Below, piece by piece: positions 35,946 to 44,734 of a stretch of 64,000 nucleotides of DNA; positions within the stretch are counted from its first letter, which is position 1; every line of letters starts with the position of its first letter. Both the position numbers and the translations under genes were made by a program. The notes below the pieces were generated by a model. The model did no database searches. It saw only the letters and a list, made by a program, of their open reading frames with translations, and was not told where the DNA came from. The DNA is from Bradyrhizobium sp. LTSP849 (lineage in GTDB: Bacteria > Pseudomonadota > Alphaproteobacteria > Rhizobiales > Xanthobacteraceae). The DNA is taken from NCBI RefSeq assembly GCF_000938255.1, contig NZ_JYMR01000023.1, positions 310,001 to 374,000 on the forward strand, in the 5' to 3' direction.

Positions 35946-37343
35946 TCAATGGTTCAAGCCTGATGGCGGCAGCTTTGCTTCCACGGCTTTCGAGGTTTGG
36001 GCGAAGAGACCCAGCAGCTCATCCACCTCGTGGGGCTTGATGATCAGGGGAGGGCAAAGGCCGATCGTGTCGCCCATGGCGCGAATGATCAGGCCGTTCT
36101 CCAGCGCCCGCGCATCGAACGCGCTGCCGACCTTCAGCGAGGGATCGAAGGCGGCCTTGGTCGCGGGATTCGCGACAAGCTCGACACCGAACATCAGGCC
36201 TTCGCCGCGGACCTGACCAACAATGGAAGAATCGGCCGCGATCTTCTCAAGGCCGTCACGCAGCCGCGCGCTCATCGCACGCACGTGACTGACGACGTCG
36301 ATGCTATGATAAATGCGCAGGGTTTCCAGCGCGACGGCGGAGCCGACCGGATGGCCCGAATTGGTGAAGCCATGTCCGAACAGCTCGCCGGCTTTGTTGA
36401 TGTCGGCCAGCGCATCCCGGATCGGGCGTGAGAGCAGCACGGCAGAGATCGGAAAGTAGGAGGACGACAGGCCCTTGGCGAGCGCCATCATGTCCGGCTG
36501 CATACCGACCGTCTGGCAGCCGAACCAGTTGCCGGTGCGGCCGAAACCGCAGACGACTTCGTCGGCCAGCACCAGGATGTCGTGTCGACGCAGCACCGCT
36601 TCGATCTTCGCGAAATAGCCTTTCGGCGGCACGACGACGCCTCCGCCCGCGTTGATCGGCTCGGCGATGAATGCAGCGATCGTGTCGGGCCCCTCCGCTT
36701 CGATCATCGTTGCGAGATCGGCCGCAAGCCTGTCGGTGAAGGCGTCCAGTGTCTCATCGGGGTGTGGGCCCCGATAGGGATCGGGGCAATGCGTATGCAG
36801 GAATCCCGGAAGCGGCAGCCCGAACTCGCGGTGCATCCGCGGCAAGCCGCACATTGAGGCCGCCACGATGGTCGAGCCATGGAAAGCGCGATCGCGCGCG
36901 ATGATCTTGCGCTTGCCGGGCTTGCCGCGCGCCGCGTGGTAGACCCAGGCCAGCTTGACCATCGTCTCGGTCGCCTCAGATCCCGAGGTCGCGAAATAGG
37001 CTTGCGCATCCGGGATCGGCGAGAGGGCCACCAGCTCCTCCGCGAGATCGACCACCGCGTCGGGAGTCTTGTGGTTGAAGGTGTGGTAGAAGCCGAACTT
37101 GTCGTAGGCGGCCATCGCGGCAGCCTTCAGCCGCTTGTCGGAAAAGCCGAGCGAGGTGCACCACAGGCCAGCCATCGCCTCAAGATAACGCTTGCCGTCC
37201 GCGCCGTAGACATGAACGCCTTCGCCGTGCGTCATCACGAGCGGCCCGATTTCCGCATGCAGCGTCGGGTTGGTCTGCGAATGCAGGTGGAACAGCACAT
37301 CCCGCGCTTCGGTCGAATTCGGTCGTCGCTCAAGCACGCTCAA
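35946..37343 (-). CDS. Class III omega-aminotransferase
   Basis: A 465-residue class III PLP aminotransferase. PLP-site blocks are LADEVVCGFGRTGNWFG and ALAKGLSSSYFPIS (PLP Lys in the second). Beta-alanine:pyruvate and putrescine transaminases are relatives. I start it at TTG (37343, MSVLERRPNSTE) because AGGAGAGG lies eight bases upstream; the ATG at 37370 is upstream of that site and adds a poly-arginine stretch. First gene of the leftward operon. Confidence 0.87.
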   Translation of the reverse strand: MSVLERRPNSTEARDVLFHLHSQTNPTLHAEIGPLVMTHGEGVHVYGADGKRYLEAMAGLWCTSLGFSDKRLKAAAMAAYDKFGFYHTFNHKTPDAVVDLAEELVALSPIPDAQAYFATSGSEATETMVKLAWVYHAARGKPGKRKIIARDRAFHGSTIVAASMCGLPRMHREFGLPLPGFLHTHCPDPYRGPHPDETLDAFTDRLAADLATMIEAEGPDTIAAFIAEPINAGGGVVVPPKGYFAKIEAVLRRHDILVLADEVVCGFGRTGNWFGCQTVGMQPDMMALAKGLSSSYFPISAVLLSRPIRDALADINKAGELFGHGFTNSGHPVGSAVALETLRIYHSIDVVSHVRAMSARLRDGLEKIAADSSIVGQVRGEGLMFGVELVANPATKAAFDPSLKVGSAFDARALENGLIIRAMGDTIGLCPPLIIKPHEVDELLGLFAQTSKAVEAKLPPSGLNH

Positions 37344-37389
37344 AGGCCCTCTCCTGCGTCGACGCGTCATTGCGGCGGCTGGGCTTCTT

Positions 37390-37417
37390 ATTGGTCAGGC
37401 CAATTTGGTATGACCAA
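37390..37417. promoter_or_regulatory. FCD-GntR operator pair
   Basis: TTGGT-ATG-ACCAA (37405-37417) is a perfect inverted repeat that fits the TNGTnnnACNA consensus of FadR-type regulators. ATTGG-TCAGG-CCAAT (37390-37404) abuts it. Both lie between the divergent aminotransferase and GntR genes. Confidence 0.65.
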
Positions 37418-37451
37418 TTTCTTCTTGTCAAGGTGCAAAGAAACGGCAGAT

Positions 37452-38180
37452 ATGCGCGCTATGTCACCAGTTCCGCCCGTTGCACCGCTGAGAAGCTTCG
37501 AAGCCGTCGCCAGGCAGATCGCCTCGATGGTGCAGGGAAGCTATCGCATCGGCCAGCGTTTGCCTGCGGAGCGCGAGCTCGCCAAAACCTTCGGAGTCTC
37601 GCGGCCGACGATCCGCGAAGCCATTCTGTCGCTGGCGATGTCCGGCATGTTGCAGGTCCGCAGCAACAGTGGTGCTTATGTCATCAGCCGGCAGGAGTTC
37701 GCGGACGTGCATGCGCTCGAAGGTGCAGGCCCCTTCGAGAATATCGAAGCACGCCAGATGATCGAGCCGCAGATCGCCGCGGCGGCCTCGCAGCGAGCCT
37801 CGAAGACGATCATCGTCCAGCTTGCCGATGCGCTTGCCATGATGCGTCATGAGCATGCCCAGGGCCGCGAAGCCGATACGTCGGATCACCGTTTCCACGT
37901 CATCCTTGCGGAGGCCACGGGCAACAGCGCCATCGTGTCGATTTGCGATTCCCTCTGGCGCGCGCAAAGCGATTCCCGCATCTGGCAGGAGATCCACGCC
38001 CATATGCGGATGGAGGATTACCGGTCGGTCTGGCTCAGGGATCATGAGGCCATTTTTGAGGCCGTCTCCGCCGGCAATGCGCGCAAAGCGAGCGCCGCGA
38101 TGACACGGCACCTCGGCAATATCCGCGATGCGCTGATGGAAGCCTCGAACGCGAAATCGATGGCACGCGACAAGACCTAG
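37452..38180 (+). CDS. GntR-family regulator, FCD group (second)
   Basis: A 242-residue FadR-type regulator. The winged helix is YRIGQRLPAERELAKTFGVS then RPTIREAILSLAMSGML; the FCD domain shows the metal positions D-x3-H in SDHRFHVILAEATGN and RDHEAIFEAV. A second ATG nine bases later (37461) is also possible. It is divergent from the aminotransferase/dimethylformamidase-like operon, with a textbook operator between them. Confidence 0.88.
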   Translation: MRAMSPVPPVAPLRSFEAVARQIASMVQGSYRIGQRLPAERELAKTFGVSRPTIREAILSLAMSGMLQVRSNSGAYVISRQEFADVHALEGAGPFENIEARQMIEPQIAAAASQRASKTIIVQLADALAMMRHEHAQGREADTSDHRFHVILAEATGNSAIVSICDSLWRAQSDSRIWQEIHAHMRMEDYRSVWLRDHEAIFEAVSAGNARKASAAMTRHLGNIRDALMEASNAKSMARDKT

Positions 38181-38329
38181 CAGGCGGACCGTGCTGCCGG
38201 GCGACAGGAAAATAGGGCCTCTCTGCCAGTGGCGTGGGCAACCTCGGGGAGTTGGCTCGACGCCTGGCCTTCCTGCGCCAATGAGGCGTACCCCGGACCG
38301 CAATCCGAGCCTGTCCCCCGTACTGACGA

Positions 38330-38373
38330 TTGACAGGCAATTATTACATGTCTAAAAATATGCAAATTCATAT
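38330..38373 (+). promoter_or_regulatory. Promoter and 16-bp palindrome before the dioxygenase operon
   Basis: TTGACA (38330-38335) and TAAAAA (38353-38358), 17 bp apart, form a candidate sigma-70 promoter. ATATG-CAAATT-CATAT (38358-38373) follows directly and would block transcription when bound. Nearly the same 16-bp palindrome is found at the iorA promoter (48471-48486), sharing TATGC and CATAT arms and an ACATGT upstream. Confidence 0.6.
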
Positions 38374-38391
38374 AATTCGTGAGATGCCTGA

Positions 38392-39342
38392 ATGGACGTG
38401 CATCCGCTCAAGCTCAAGGTCAGGTCGTATGCCGCGGAGACGCCGTTCATACGGAGCCTTGTGCTTGACGTGGAAGACGGCGTCGCGCCGCGATGGCAGG
38501 CCGGCGCGCATATCCGCGTGGCGCTCCCGAATGGAGGAGACCGGCCGTACTCGCTGATGGCTTTGCCGGGCCTCCCCGAGGGAACGCTGGCGCTCGGGGT
38601 GCTGCGCGAGGAGGCTTCGACCGGTGGCTCGCAATTCATGCACGCGCTGAAGATCGGCGATGTCGTGACGGCAAGCGCGCCGGTGAACAATTTTCATCTG
38701 CATGAGGGATCAGCGCCCGCGCTGCTGTTTGCCGGCGGCATCGGTGTCACGCCGATCCTGTCGATGGCGGCGGAGCTTAACGCTCGCGCAAATCCGTTTC
38801 GCCTGCGCTATGCGGGCCGCACGCAAGGACTGTTGGCGTTCCTGCCGCATCTCCAGGAAATTTGCGCCAACAGTCTGTCCATTCACTACGACAGCGACGA
38901 GTCCCGTCTGGACATCGCAACGGCGCTCGGCGATGCAGCCGCAAACGCCCACATCTATGTCTGCGGTCCGGCGGGCATGATCGAAGCGGTGAGGGCGGCC
39001 GCGCTTGCCCAGAGCATTCCGGCCGACCGCATTCACTACGAGCTCTTCAAGGCGGAGCAGCCGAGTTCGCCCGACAGGCCGTTCGAGGTCGAGATCAGAT
39101 CGACCGGGCAGGTCGTCGGCGTCGCAGCCGGTCAGAGCATCATCCAGGCGCTGGAAGCGGCAGGTCTCGACGTCCTCTACGACTGCCAGCGCGGCGATTG
39201 CGGCATCTGCCAATGCGGCGTGATCGAAGGGGTGCCCGACCATCGCGACGTCATTCTCAGCGACGACGAGAAGGCGTCCAACAAGGTCATGCAGATCTGC
39301 GTGTCACGCGCGAAATCGGAACGCCTGGTGCTGGACTTATGA
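38392..39342 (+). CDS. Rieske oxygenase reductase (phthalate-dioxygenase-reductase type)
   Basis: A 316-residue electron-transfer protein: flavin domain (1-100, with RPYSLMALPG), NAD domain (AGGIGVTPILSMAAEL) and a C-terminal plant-type [2Fe-2S] ferredoxin. Its iron-sulfur ligands are Cys265, 270, 273 and 303 (DCQRGDCGICQCG and QICVS). It passes electrons from NAD(P)H to the dioxygenase encoded next door. First gene of the operon. Confidence 0.88.
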   Translation: MDVHPLKLKVRSYAAETPFIRSLVLDVEDGVAPRWQAGAHIRVALPNGGDRPYSLMALPGLPEGTLALGVLREEASTGGSQFMHALKIGDVVTASAPVNNFHLHEGSAPALLFAGGIGVTPILSMAAELNARANPFRLRYAGRTQGLLAFLPHLQEICANSLSIHYDSDESRLDIATALGDAAANAHIYVCGPAGMIEAVRAAALAQSIPADRIHYELFKAEQPSSPDRPFEVEIRSTGQVVGVAAGQSIIQALEAAGLDVLYDCQRGDCGICQCGVIEGVPDHRDVILSDDEKASNKVMQICVSRAKSERLVLDL

Positions 39343-39359
39343 GGGAGGCGAGGGACGCC

Positions 39360-40700
39360 ATGACGAAATACGGACGGAAGGCCCACGCGATCACGGCGCT
39401 GGTGCGCGAAGCCGAGGTGCATCGCGACGTCTATGTCGACCCCGAGATCTTCGAGCTCGAGATGGAGCACCTGTTTCCGAACAGCTGGGTCTATGTCGGG
39501 CATGCGAGCCAGTTGTCGAAGCCCGGCGATTTCATCACCGCCAATATCGGCCGGCAACCGGTGTTGGCGAGCCGCCATACCGACGGCTCCATCCACGTCT
39601 TCTACAATCGCTGTCCGCACAAGGGTGTGAAGATCGCTTCCGAGCCCTGCGGCAACACCGGAAAGTTCTTCCGCTGCCCCTATCACGCCTGGTCTTTCAA
39701 GACCGACGGCTCGCTGCTCGCGATCCCGCTGAAGAAGGGCTACGAAGGTACCGGCTTTGGCGACACTCAGGCGAACGGAGGGCTGTCGAAGGTCAAGAAT
39801 GTCGTGATCTATCGCGATTTCATCTTCGCACGGCTCAACGACAACGGCGTGTCCTTTGAGGACTATTTCGGCGAGAGCCTCTCGACGATCGACAACATGG
39901 CCGACCGCTCCCCGGAGGGGAAGCTCGCAGTCATGGCCACGCCGATCCGTTACATGCATACCTGCAATTGGAAGATGCTGGTCGAGAACCAGACCGACAC
40001 CTGCCATCCGATGGTCGCGCATGAGAGCTCGGCCGGCACTGCGGTCAAGGTCTGGAAGCGCGAGCAGGGCGATTCCACGGAGACGCCGATGGCGGTACAG
40101 CTCTATGGTCCCTTCATGAGCCCGTACGAATTCTACGAGCAGAGCGGCATCCGGATCTGGCCGAACGGCCACGGCCATACCGGCGTCGCCAACTCCATCC
40201 ACTCGAACTACTCGGATGTCACGGGCTATCTCGACCAGATGGTCGCAGCCTACGGCGAGACGCGGGCGCATGAGATCCTCGGCGAGGTCAGGCACAACAC
40301 CGTATATTTCCCGAATATCATGGTCAAAGGTGCCGTCCAGATCCTGCGTAACTTCATCCCGATCGCGGTCGACAAGACGCTGGTCGAGAGCTGGGTCTAT
40401 CGCCTGGTCGGCGCACCCGACAAGCTCTACGAGCGGGCGCTGATGTATAACCGCTTCATCAACGCGCCGACTTCGATCGTGGGTCACGACGATATGGAAA
40501 TGTATGAGCGGGCCCAGGAAGGCCTGAAGTCCAACGGCAATCAGTGGGTCAATCTCCGCCGGCTCTATGAGAGCAACGAAGAGCAGGACGTCACTGCCGT
40601 CATCAACGGCACCTCCGAGCGCCAGATGCGAAACCAGTTTCATGCCTGGGCGAAATTCATGACCATGGACATGGACAAGCACGCCGAGGCCGCCGAATGA
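39360..40700 (+). CDS. Aromatic-ring-hydroxylating dioxygenase, alpha subunit
   Basis: A 446-residue Rieske oxygenase large subunit. The Rieske cluster uses Cys85, His87, Cys106 and His109 (RCPHKG and FRCPYHAWSF). The mononuclear iron site reads Asp213-x2-His216-x4-His221 in NQTDTCHPMVAHE, the spacing of naphthalene dioxygenase. I chose ATG 39360 with AGGGA upstream; ATG 39339 overlapping the reductase stop is possible. It is paired with a beta subunit, as in IadDE, salicylate and anthranilate oxygenases. Confidence 0.92.
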   Translation: MTKYGRKAHAITALVREAEVHRDVYVDPEIFELEMEHLFPNSWVYVGHASQLSKPGDFITANIGRQPVLASRHTDGSIHVFYNRCPHKGVKIASEPCGNTGKFFRCPYHAWSFKTDGSLLAIPLKKGYEGTGFGDTQANGGLSKVKNVVIYRDFIFARLNDNGVSFEDYFGESLSTIDNMADRSPEGKLAVMATPIRYMHTCNWKMLVENQTDTCHPMVAHESSAGTAVKVWKREQGDSTETPMAVQLYGPFMSPYEFYEQSGIRIWPNGHGHTGVANSIHSNYSDVTGYLDQMVAAYGETRAHEILGEVRHNTVYFPNIMVKGAVQILRNFIPIAVDKTLVESWVYRLVGAPDKLYERALMYNRFINAPTSIVGHDDMEMYERAQEGLKSNGNQWVNLRRLYESNEEQDVTAVINGTSERQMRNQFHAWAKFMTMDMDKHAEAAE

Positions 40701-41173
40701 TCACCGAAAAGACGATCACCGATTTGATTTACCGGGAGGCCGATCTTCTCGACACGATGCAATGGCAGGCCTGGCTCGATCTGTTTCACCCCGAGGCACG
40801 TTACTGGATGCCGCTGGAGTGGCAGCAGCAGGATCCGGTGCTCCAGCCGTCGTTGATGTACGAGGATCTGCTGCTGCTCAAAGTGCGCGTCGAGCGGCTC
40901 ACCGGCGAGCGGACCTTCAGCCAGAAGCCGAAGAGCCGCTGCCATCATCTTCTTCAGGCGCCGCAGATCGTGGCGTGCGACACTGCTGCGGGCGTGTTCA
41001 AGGCGCGGACGTCCTACATCTACACCGAGACGCGCGGTGATATGCTGGAGCGCTATTCGGGGTGGGCGTCGCACGATTTCGTAGAGGTCGGTGACGCCCT
41101 GAAGATCAAGCTCAAGCGCGTCGATCTCGTCAATTTTGATGCGCCGTTCGGAAACATTCAACTGTTCATGTGA
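40697..41173 (+). CDS. Aromatic-ring-hydroxylating dioxygenase, beta subunit
   Basis: A 158-residue small subunit of the SnoaL-like fold: LIYREADLLDTMQWQAWLDL, then YWMPLEW and the C-terminal half RTSYIYTETRGDMLERYSG. It is overlapped by four bases with the alpha subunit and forms the oxygenase hexamer with it. Confidence 0.9.
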   Translation: MITEKTITDLIYREADLLDTMQWQAWLDLFHPEARYWMPLEWQQQDPVLQPSLMYEDLLLLKVRVERLTGERTFSQKPKSRCHHLLQAPQIVACDTAAGVFKARTSYIYTETRGDMLERYSGWASHDFVEVGDALKIKLKRVDLVNFDAPFGNIQLFM

Positions 41174-41180
41174 GTATGCC

Positions 41181-42791
41181 TTGACCGCCACAGTCTACGC
41201 CCGCTTTCGTGAAACCGCGCTGCGCCGAGGCGAGGTGGGCTTCCTCAACGTGCTGCCGGAGACGGCCGACATCTACGGCATCCCGGCGGGCGAGATTTCC
41301 TATCGCGCCATGCTCGATCGCGTCGAGCGCCGGCGGTCGGCATTTGCAAGCCAGGGCTATGGCGAAGGCCACAGGGTCGGGCTGCTGCTTCAGAACAGGC
41401 CGATTTTCATCGAGCTGTGGTTCGCGCTGAATGCACTCGGTGTGTCCGTGGTGCCGATCAATCCGGATTTGCGGATGAGCGAACTCGAATACATCATCTC
41501 GCATTCCGAGATGAACGCGGCGTTTGTCCTTGCCGAGCGGCGCGACGAGGTCGAGACCGCGGCCGGCCAGGCCGGTCGGTCGATTCCAGTGGTGACCGAC
41601 AACGACGACGTTCCCGCGCCCTTCGGTGGTGTGCAGCCGGCGAGCGCGGGCGACGGCACCACCGAATGCGCGCTGCTCTACACGTCCGGGACGACCGGAC
41701 AGCCGAAGGGCTGCGTGCTCACCAACACCTATTTCCTGCATTCCGGAAACTGGTATCGCGATGTCGGCGGGCTGATCGATCTCAAACCCGACGGCGAGCG
41801 CATGATCACGCCGCTGCCGCTATTTCACATGAACGCGATGGCGGTATCGCTGATGGCAATGCTGTCGGTCGGCGGCAGCCTGACCATGCTCGATCGCTTC
41901 CATCCGCGGACCTGGTGGGCGTCCGTCCGCGACAGCCGTGCGACCTGCCTGCATTATCTCGGCGTCATGCCGTCGATGCTGATGAGCGCGCCGGCGTGGG
42001 AGCAGGACCGCGCGCATCATGTGCGCTTCGGGTTCGGCGCCGGCGTCGACAAGCTCCTGCACGCGCCGTTCGAGGAGCGCTTTGGCTTTCCGCTGTTGGA
42101 GGCCTGGGCCATGACGGAGACGGGAAGCGGCGGCGTCATCGCCGCCAATGTCGAGCCGCGCAAGATCGGCACCAGCTGCTTCGGACGCCCGGCATCCGAG
42201 GTTAACGTGCGTATCGTCGATGACAGCGGACATGACGCGCCGGTGGGAATGCCGGGCGAGTTGCTGGTGCGGCGGGCGGGCGCGGACCCGCGCTACGGCT
42301 TCTTCCGGGAGTACCTGAAGAACCCGGAAGCGACCGCCGAGGCGTGGGACGGCGGCTGGTTGCACACCGGCGATATCGTGTCGCGCGATGCGGACGGTGA
42401 CCTCCATTTCGTCGATCGCAAGAAGAACGTGATCCGCCGTTCCGGCGAGAACATTGCCGCAGTCGAGGTCGAATCCGTCCTTAACCGCCATCCCGCGATT
42501 CGGCAGGCTGCGGTCGCGGCCACGCCAGATCAGGTGCGCGGCGACGAGGTCGCGGCCGTCATCATCGCGGAGCAGGCCGGCGCTGATCGAGCGCTTGCCG
42601 AAGACATCGTCCGCTGGAGCCTGGAACAGATGGCCTATTACAAGGCGCCGGGCTGGATCTGCTTCGTCGACAGCCTGCCGCTGACAGCGACCGAGAAGAT
42701 CCAGCGCGCCGGGCTGAAGGATTTTGTCGCGAGGCTGATGCGCGATGGCGCGTTCGTCGATCTCCGCGACCTCAAGAAGCGGCAGGTTTGA
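41181..42791 (+). CDS. AMP-dependent acyl/aryl-CoA synthetase
   Basis: A 536-residue adenylate-forming ligase. The P-loop LLYTSGTTGQPKGC is near 166-179; the adenylate motif GWLHTGDIVSRDADG and the catalytic Lys in PLTATEKIQRAG are intact. No ATG lies at the right place; TTG at 41181 is the best start, eight bases past the beta-subunit stop. In this island it probably activates an aromatic or indolic acid to its CoA ester. Confidence 0.86.
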   Translation: MTATVYARFRETALRRGEVGFLNVLPETADIYGIPAGEISYRAMLDRVERRRSAFASQGYGEGHRVGLLLQNRPIFIELWFALNALGVSVVPINPDLRMSELEYIISHSEMNAAFVLAERRDEVETAAGQAGRSIPVVTDNDDVPAPFGGVQPASAGDGTTECALLYTSGTTGQPKGCVLTNTYFLHSGNWYRDVGGLIDLKPDGERMITPLPLFHMNAMAVSLMAMLSVGGSLTMLDRFHPRTWWASVRDSRATCLHYLGVMPSMLMSAPAWEQDRAHHVRFGFGAGVDKLLHAPFEERFGFPLLEAWAMTETGSGGVIAANVEPRKIGTSCFGRPASEVNVRIVDDSGHDAPVGMPGELLVRRAGADPRYGFFREYLKNPEATAEAWDGGWLHTGDIVSRDADGDLHFVDRKKNVIRRSGENIAAVEVESVLNRHPAIRQAAVAATPDQVRGDEVAAVIIAEQAGADRALAEDIVRWSLEQMAYYKAPGWICFVDSLPLTATEKIQRAGLKDFVARLMRDGAFVDLRDLKKRQV

Positions 42792-42793
42792 CT

Positions 42794-43522
42794 ATGAGCG
42801 ATATCCGCACAACACTCATCACCGGCGGCAATTCGGGCATCGGCGAGGCGCTGGCGAAAAGGCTCGTCGAGCGCGGGCGGCGCGTGGTCTCGGTCGGGTT
42901 GGAGAAGCCTACCTGGACGCATGATCTGCTTGCGGCCTATTGCGCTGATCTGACCTCCATCGAGGAGACGCGCGCGATCGCGCAGGAGATTGGCCGGGAT
43001 CACGCCGTCGATAGCATCGTGCACAATGCGGGCGTCATCCTGCCGAACCTGCTGCCCGATGCGAAGCCGGAAGACATTTTGACACTCGCGCAGTTGCACC
43101 TCGGCACGCCGATGCTCCTGACCCAGGCCGCGCTGGAAGGGATGCGTGCGCGCCGCTTCGGGCGCATCGTGTTCGTGAGCTCGCGCGCCGCGATGGGCGC
43201 GGCGACGCGCTCGGCTTATTCAGCGACCAAGGCCGGCGTGCACGGAATGGCGCGGACCTGGGCGCTGGAGCTTGCCGCGAGCGGCATCACCGTGAATGTC
43301 GTCGCACCAGGACCGATCCTGACCGACAATTTCTGGGGCATCATTCCGAAAGGCTCTGAGCAGCAGGAGCGGATGGCCCGCAACGTTCCGGTCGGGCGGC
43401 TCGGCTCGCGCGAGGATGTGGCGCACGCGATCGAATTCTTCCTCGACGAGCGGTCTGATTTCGTGACCGGCCAGGTTCTCTATGTCTGCGGCGGCACCAG
43501 CCTCGTCGGCCTCGCTCCGTGA
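42794..43522 (+). CDS. Short-chain dehydrogenase/reductase
   Basis: A 242-residue classical SDR: TGGNSGIG cofactor loop, VHNAGV, catalytic Ser in VFVSSRAAM and an intact Tyr-x3-Lys in AYSATKAGV. ATG 42794 is preferred. It overlaps the ligase region closely and is last in the rightward operon. Its likely step is oxidation of a dihydrodiol or hydroxy intermediate. Confidence 0.86.
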   Translation: MSDIRTTLITGGNSGIGEALAKRLVERGRRVVSVGLEKPTWTHDLLAAYCADLTSIEETRAIAQEIGRDHAVDSIVHNAGVILPNLLPDAKPEDILTLAQLHLGTPMLLTQAALEGMRARRFGRIVFVSSRAAMGAATRSAYSATKAGVHGMARTWALELAASGITVNVVAPGPILTDNFWGIIPKGSEQQERMARNVPVGRLGSREDVAHAIEFFLDERSDFVTGQVLYVCGGTSLVGLAP

Positions 43523-43590
43523 GCATGATCCGGACCCGGAGGGCCGCGTTAGCGCAAAGTGTGAAGCGGTTTTCCGAAAAGATCATGCTC
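43521..43590. repeat. Intergenic palindromic repeat
   Basis: GAGCATGATC (43521-43530) and GATCATGCTC (43581-43590) are perfect 10-bp inverted arms around 50 nt containing GTGAAGCGGTTTTCCGAAAA. I recall this element as frequent between genes in Bradyrhizobium. It begins inside the SDR stop codon and lies between convergent genes, so it may also end transcription. Confidence 0.6.
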
Positions 43591-43602
43591 CAATAAACAA
43601 GA

Positions 43603-44085
43603 TCAGATCTGGTTCTGGCGTATGTTCTCGACCATCTTTGCCAGCACGCGCGCGCAAACCTCGATGTCGTCGGGGTCGATACCCACGATCAGCCGATCGT
43701 AATTGCTGGCCATGATCGGCCAGATCGTTCGCAGCAGCGCCTCGCCCTCCGGCGTCAATCCTACGACGCGGCGACGCTGGTCCTCCTCCGCGATCTCGCG
43801 CTTGACGAGGCCCGAGGACACCATGGACTCGACCATGCGGCTGGCGGTCGACTGCTCCGTGACGGCGAGAACGGCGATCTCGTTGACCGTGAGCGTCTTG
43901 TAGATGAACAGGACCGACAGCGTCCGGAACACGACATTGTTGACGCCATGGTCGCTCAGATCGCGGTTCTGATCGAGGTTCCAGCGATTGGCGAGCCGGT
44001 TGAACAGATACGGAATGTAGTTTTGCAGCTGGTCTTTCGTCCGCGGCGGACCTGATTTCCATCTGCTCTTGGATTCTTTGGCCAT
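43603..44085 (-). CDS. MarR-family regulator (second of a tandem pair)
   Basis: A 160-residue MarR protein. The winged helix is LTVNEIAVLAVTEQSTASRM followed by EEDQRRRVVGLTPEGEALL (wing). It overlaps the upstream MarR gene by one base. Tandem MarR genes beside Rieske dioxygenase genes recall auxin-degradation loci. Confidence 0.88.
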   Translation of the reverse strand: MAKESKSRWKSGPPRTKDQLQNYIPYLFNRLANRWNLDQNRDLSDHGVNNVVFRTLSVLFIYKTLTVNEIAVLAVTEQSTASRMVESMVSSGLVKREIAEEDQRRRVVGLTPEGEALLRTIWPIMASNYDRLIVGIDPDDIEVCARVLAKMVENIRQNQI

Positions 44086-44579
44086 TATTTCTTGCGACTT
44101 TGCTTCTTGCTCTCGGAGCGAAGTTTTGAGGAGAGAGACCGCAGCACCGACAACGCGGTGTCGAGCTCGTGGGTCGGGATGTTCTCGAGCCGCGTGCTGA
44201 GGTGCTTCTTGTGAACAGCGGCCGCCTTCCTGAACAGGACTTCGCCCTTCGGCGTGAGACGCACGATGAACGACCGGCGGTCCTCGCTCGACATCTCCCT
44301 GCTGATGAGGTCGTCGGCGAGCAGGCGCTGCACCAGCCCCGAGACGTTGCCGCCGGAGACTTTCAGGTTCTGCGACAAGTGCCCGAGCGCGAGCCCGTCC
44401 CGGTAGCGATCAAGCTGGGCCAGCACGTCGAATTTCGCCAGCGACAGCCCGAACTCCGAACTCAGCATCGCATTCAGCGACGCGAACAGCTCGCCATGCA
44501 GCGACAGCAATTGAAGCCAGAGCCGGGTTTCAACCTGACCAGGGACGGAAACAATGTTCTCTTTGAGTGCTGCCGGCAT
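44085..44579 (-). CDS. MarR-family regulator (first of a tandem pair)
   Basis: A 164-residue MarR protein with LGHLSQNLKVSGGNVSGLVQ as recognition region and the wing SSEDRRSFIVRLTPKG. The C-terminus is highly basic (SESKKQSRKK). ATG 44579 is used; a TTG at 44612 would add 11 residues. Together with the second MarR it lies between the dioxygenase and Ior operons, which share a palindromic operator. Confidence 0.85.
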   Translation of the reverse strand: MPAALKENIVSVPGQVETRLWLQLLSLHGELFASLNAMLSSEFGLSLAKFDVLAQLDRYRDGLALGHLSQNLKVSGGNVSGLVQRLLADDLISREMSSEDRRSFIVRLTPKGEVLFRKAAAVHKKHLSTRLENIPTHELDTALSVLRSLSSKLRSESKKQSRKK

Positions 44580-44591
44580 TGCATGACCATC

Positions 44592-44607
44592 GAGGACAAA
44601 ATGTCTC
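44592..44607. promoter_or_regulatory. Near-palindrome before the tandem MarR genes
   Basis: GAGGACA-AAA-TGTCTC is an inverted repeat with a one-base bulge, 13 bp before the first MarR start. Autoregulation is possible. It does not match the ATATGC palindrome of the other two promoters. Confidence 0.3.
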
Positions 44608-44734
44608 GTCAATTGGAGGGATTATCGCGGATATGTAGCTCCGATTAGCAACCTGAGAATCGTAGTCAAGCCGTGCGATCCTGACGTCTTGTGGGGCGAA
44701 CGGCAATCCAATCCCGCGTCCCTCTCCGATGGAA

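Noticed and set aside
36879..37451. N-terminal extension of the second GntR gene
   Set aside because: This part is antisense to the omega-aminotransferase and contains the operator. The protein begins at the GntR domain near 37452.
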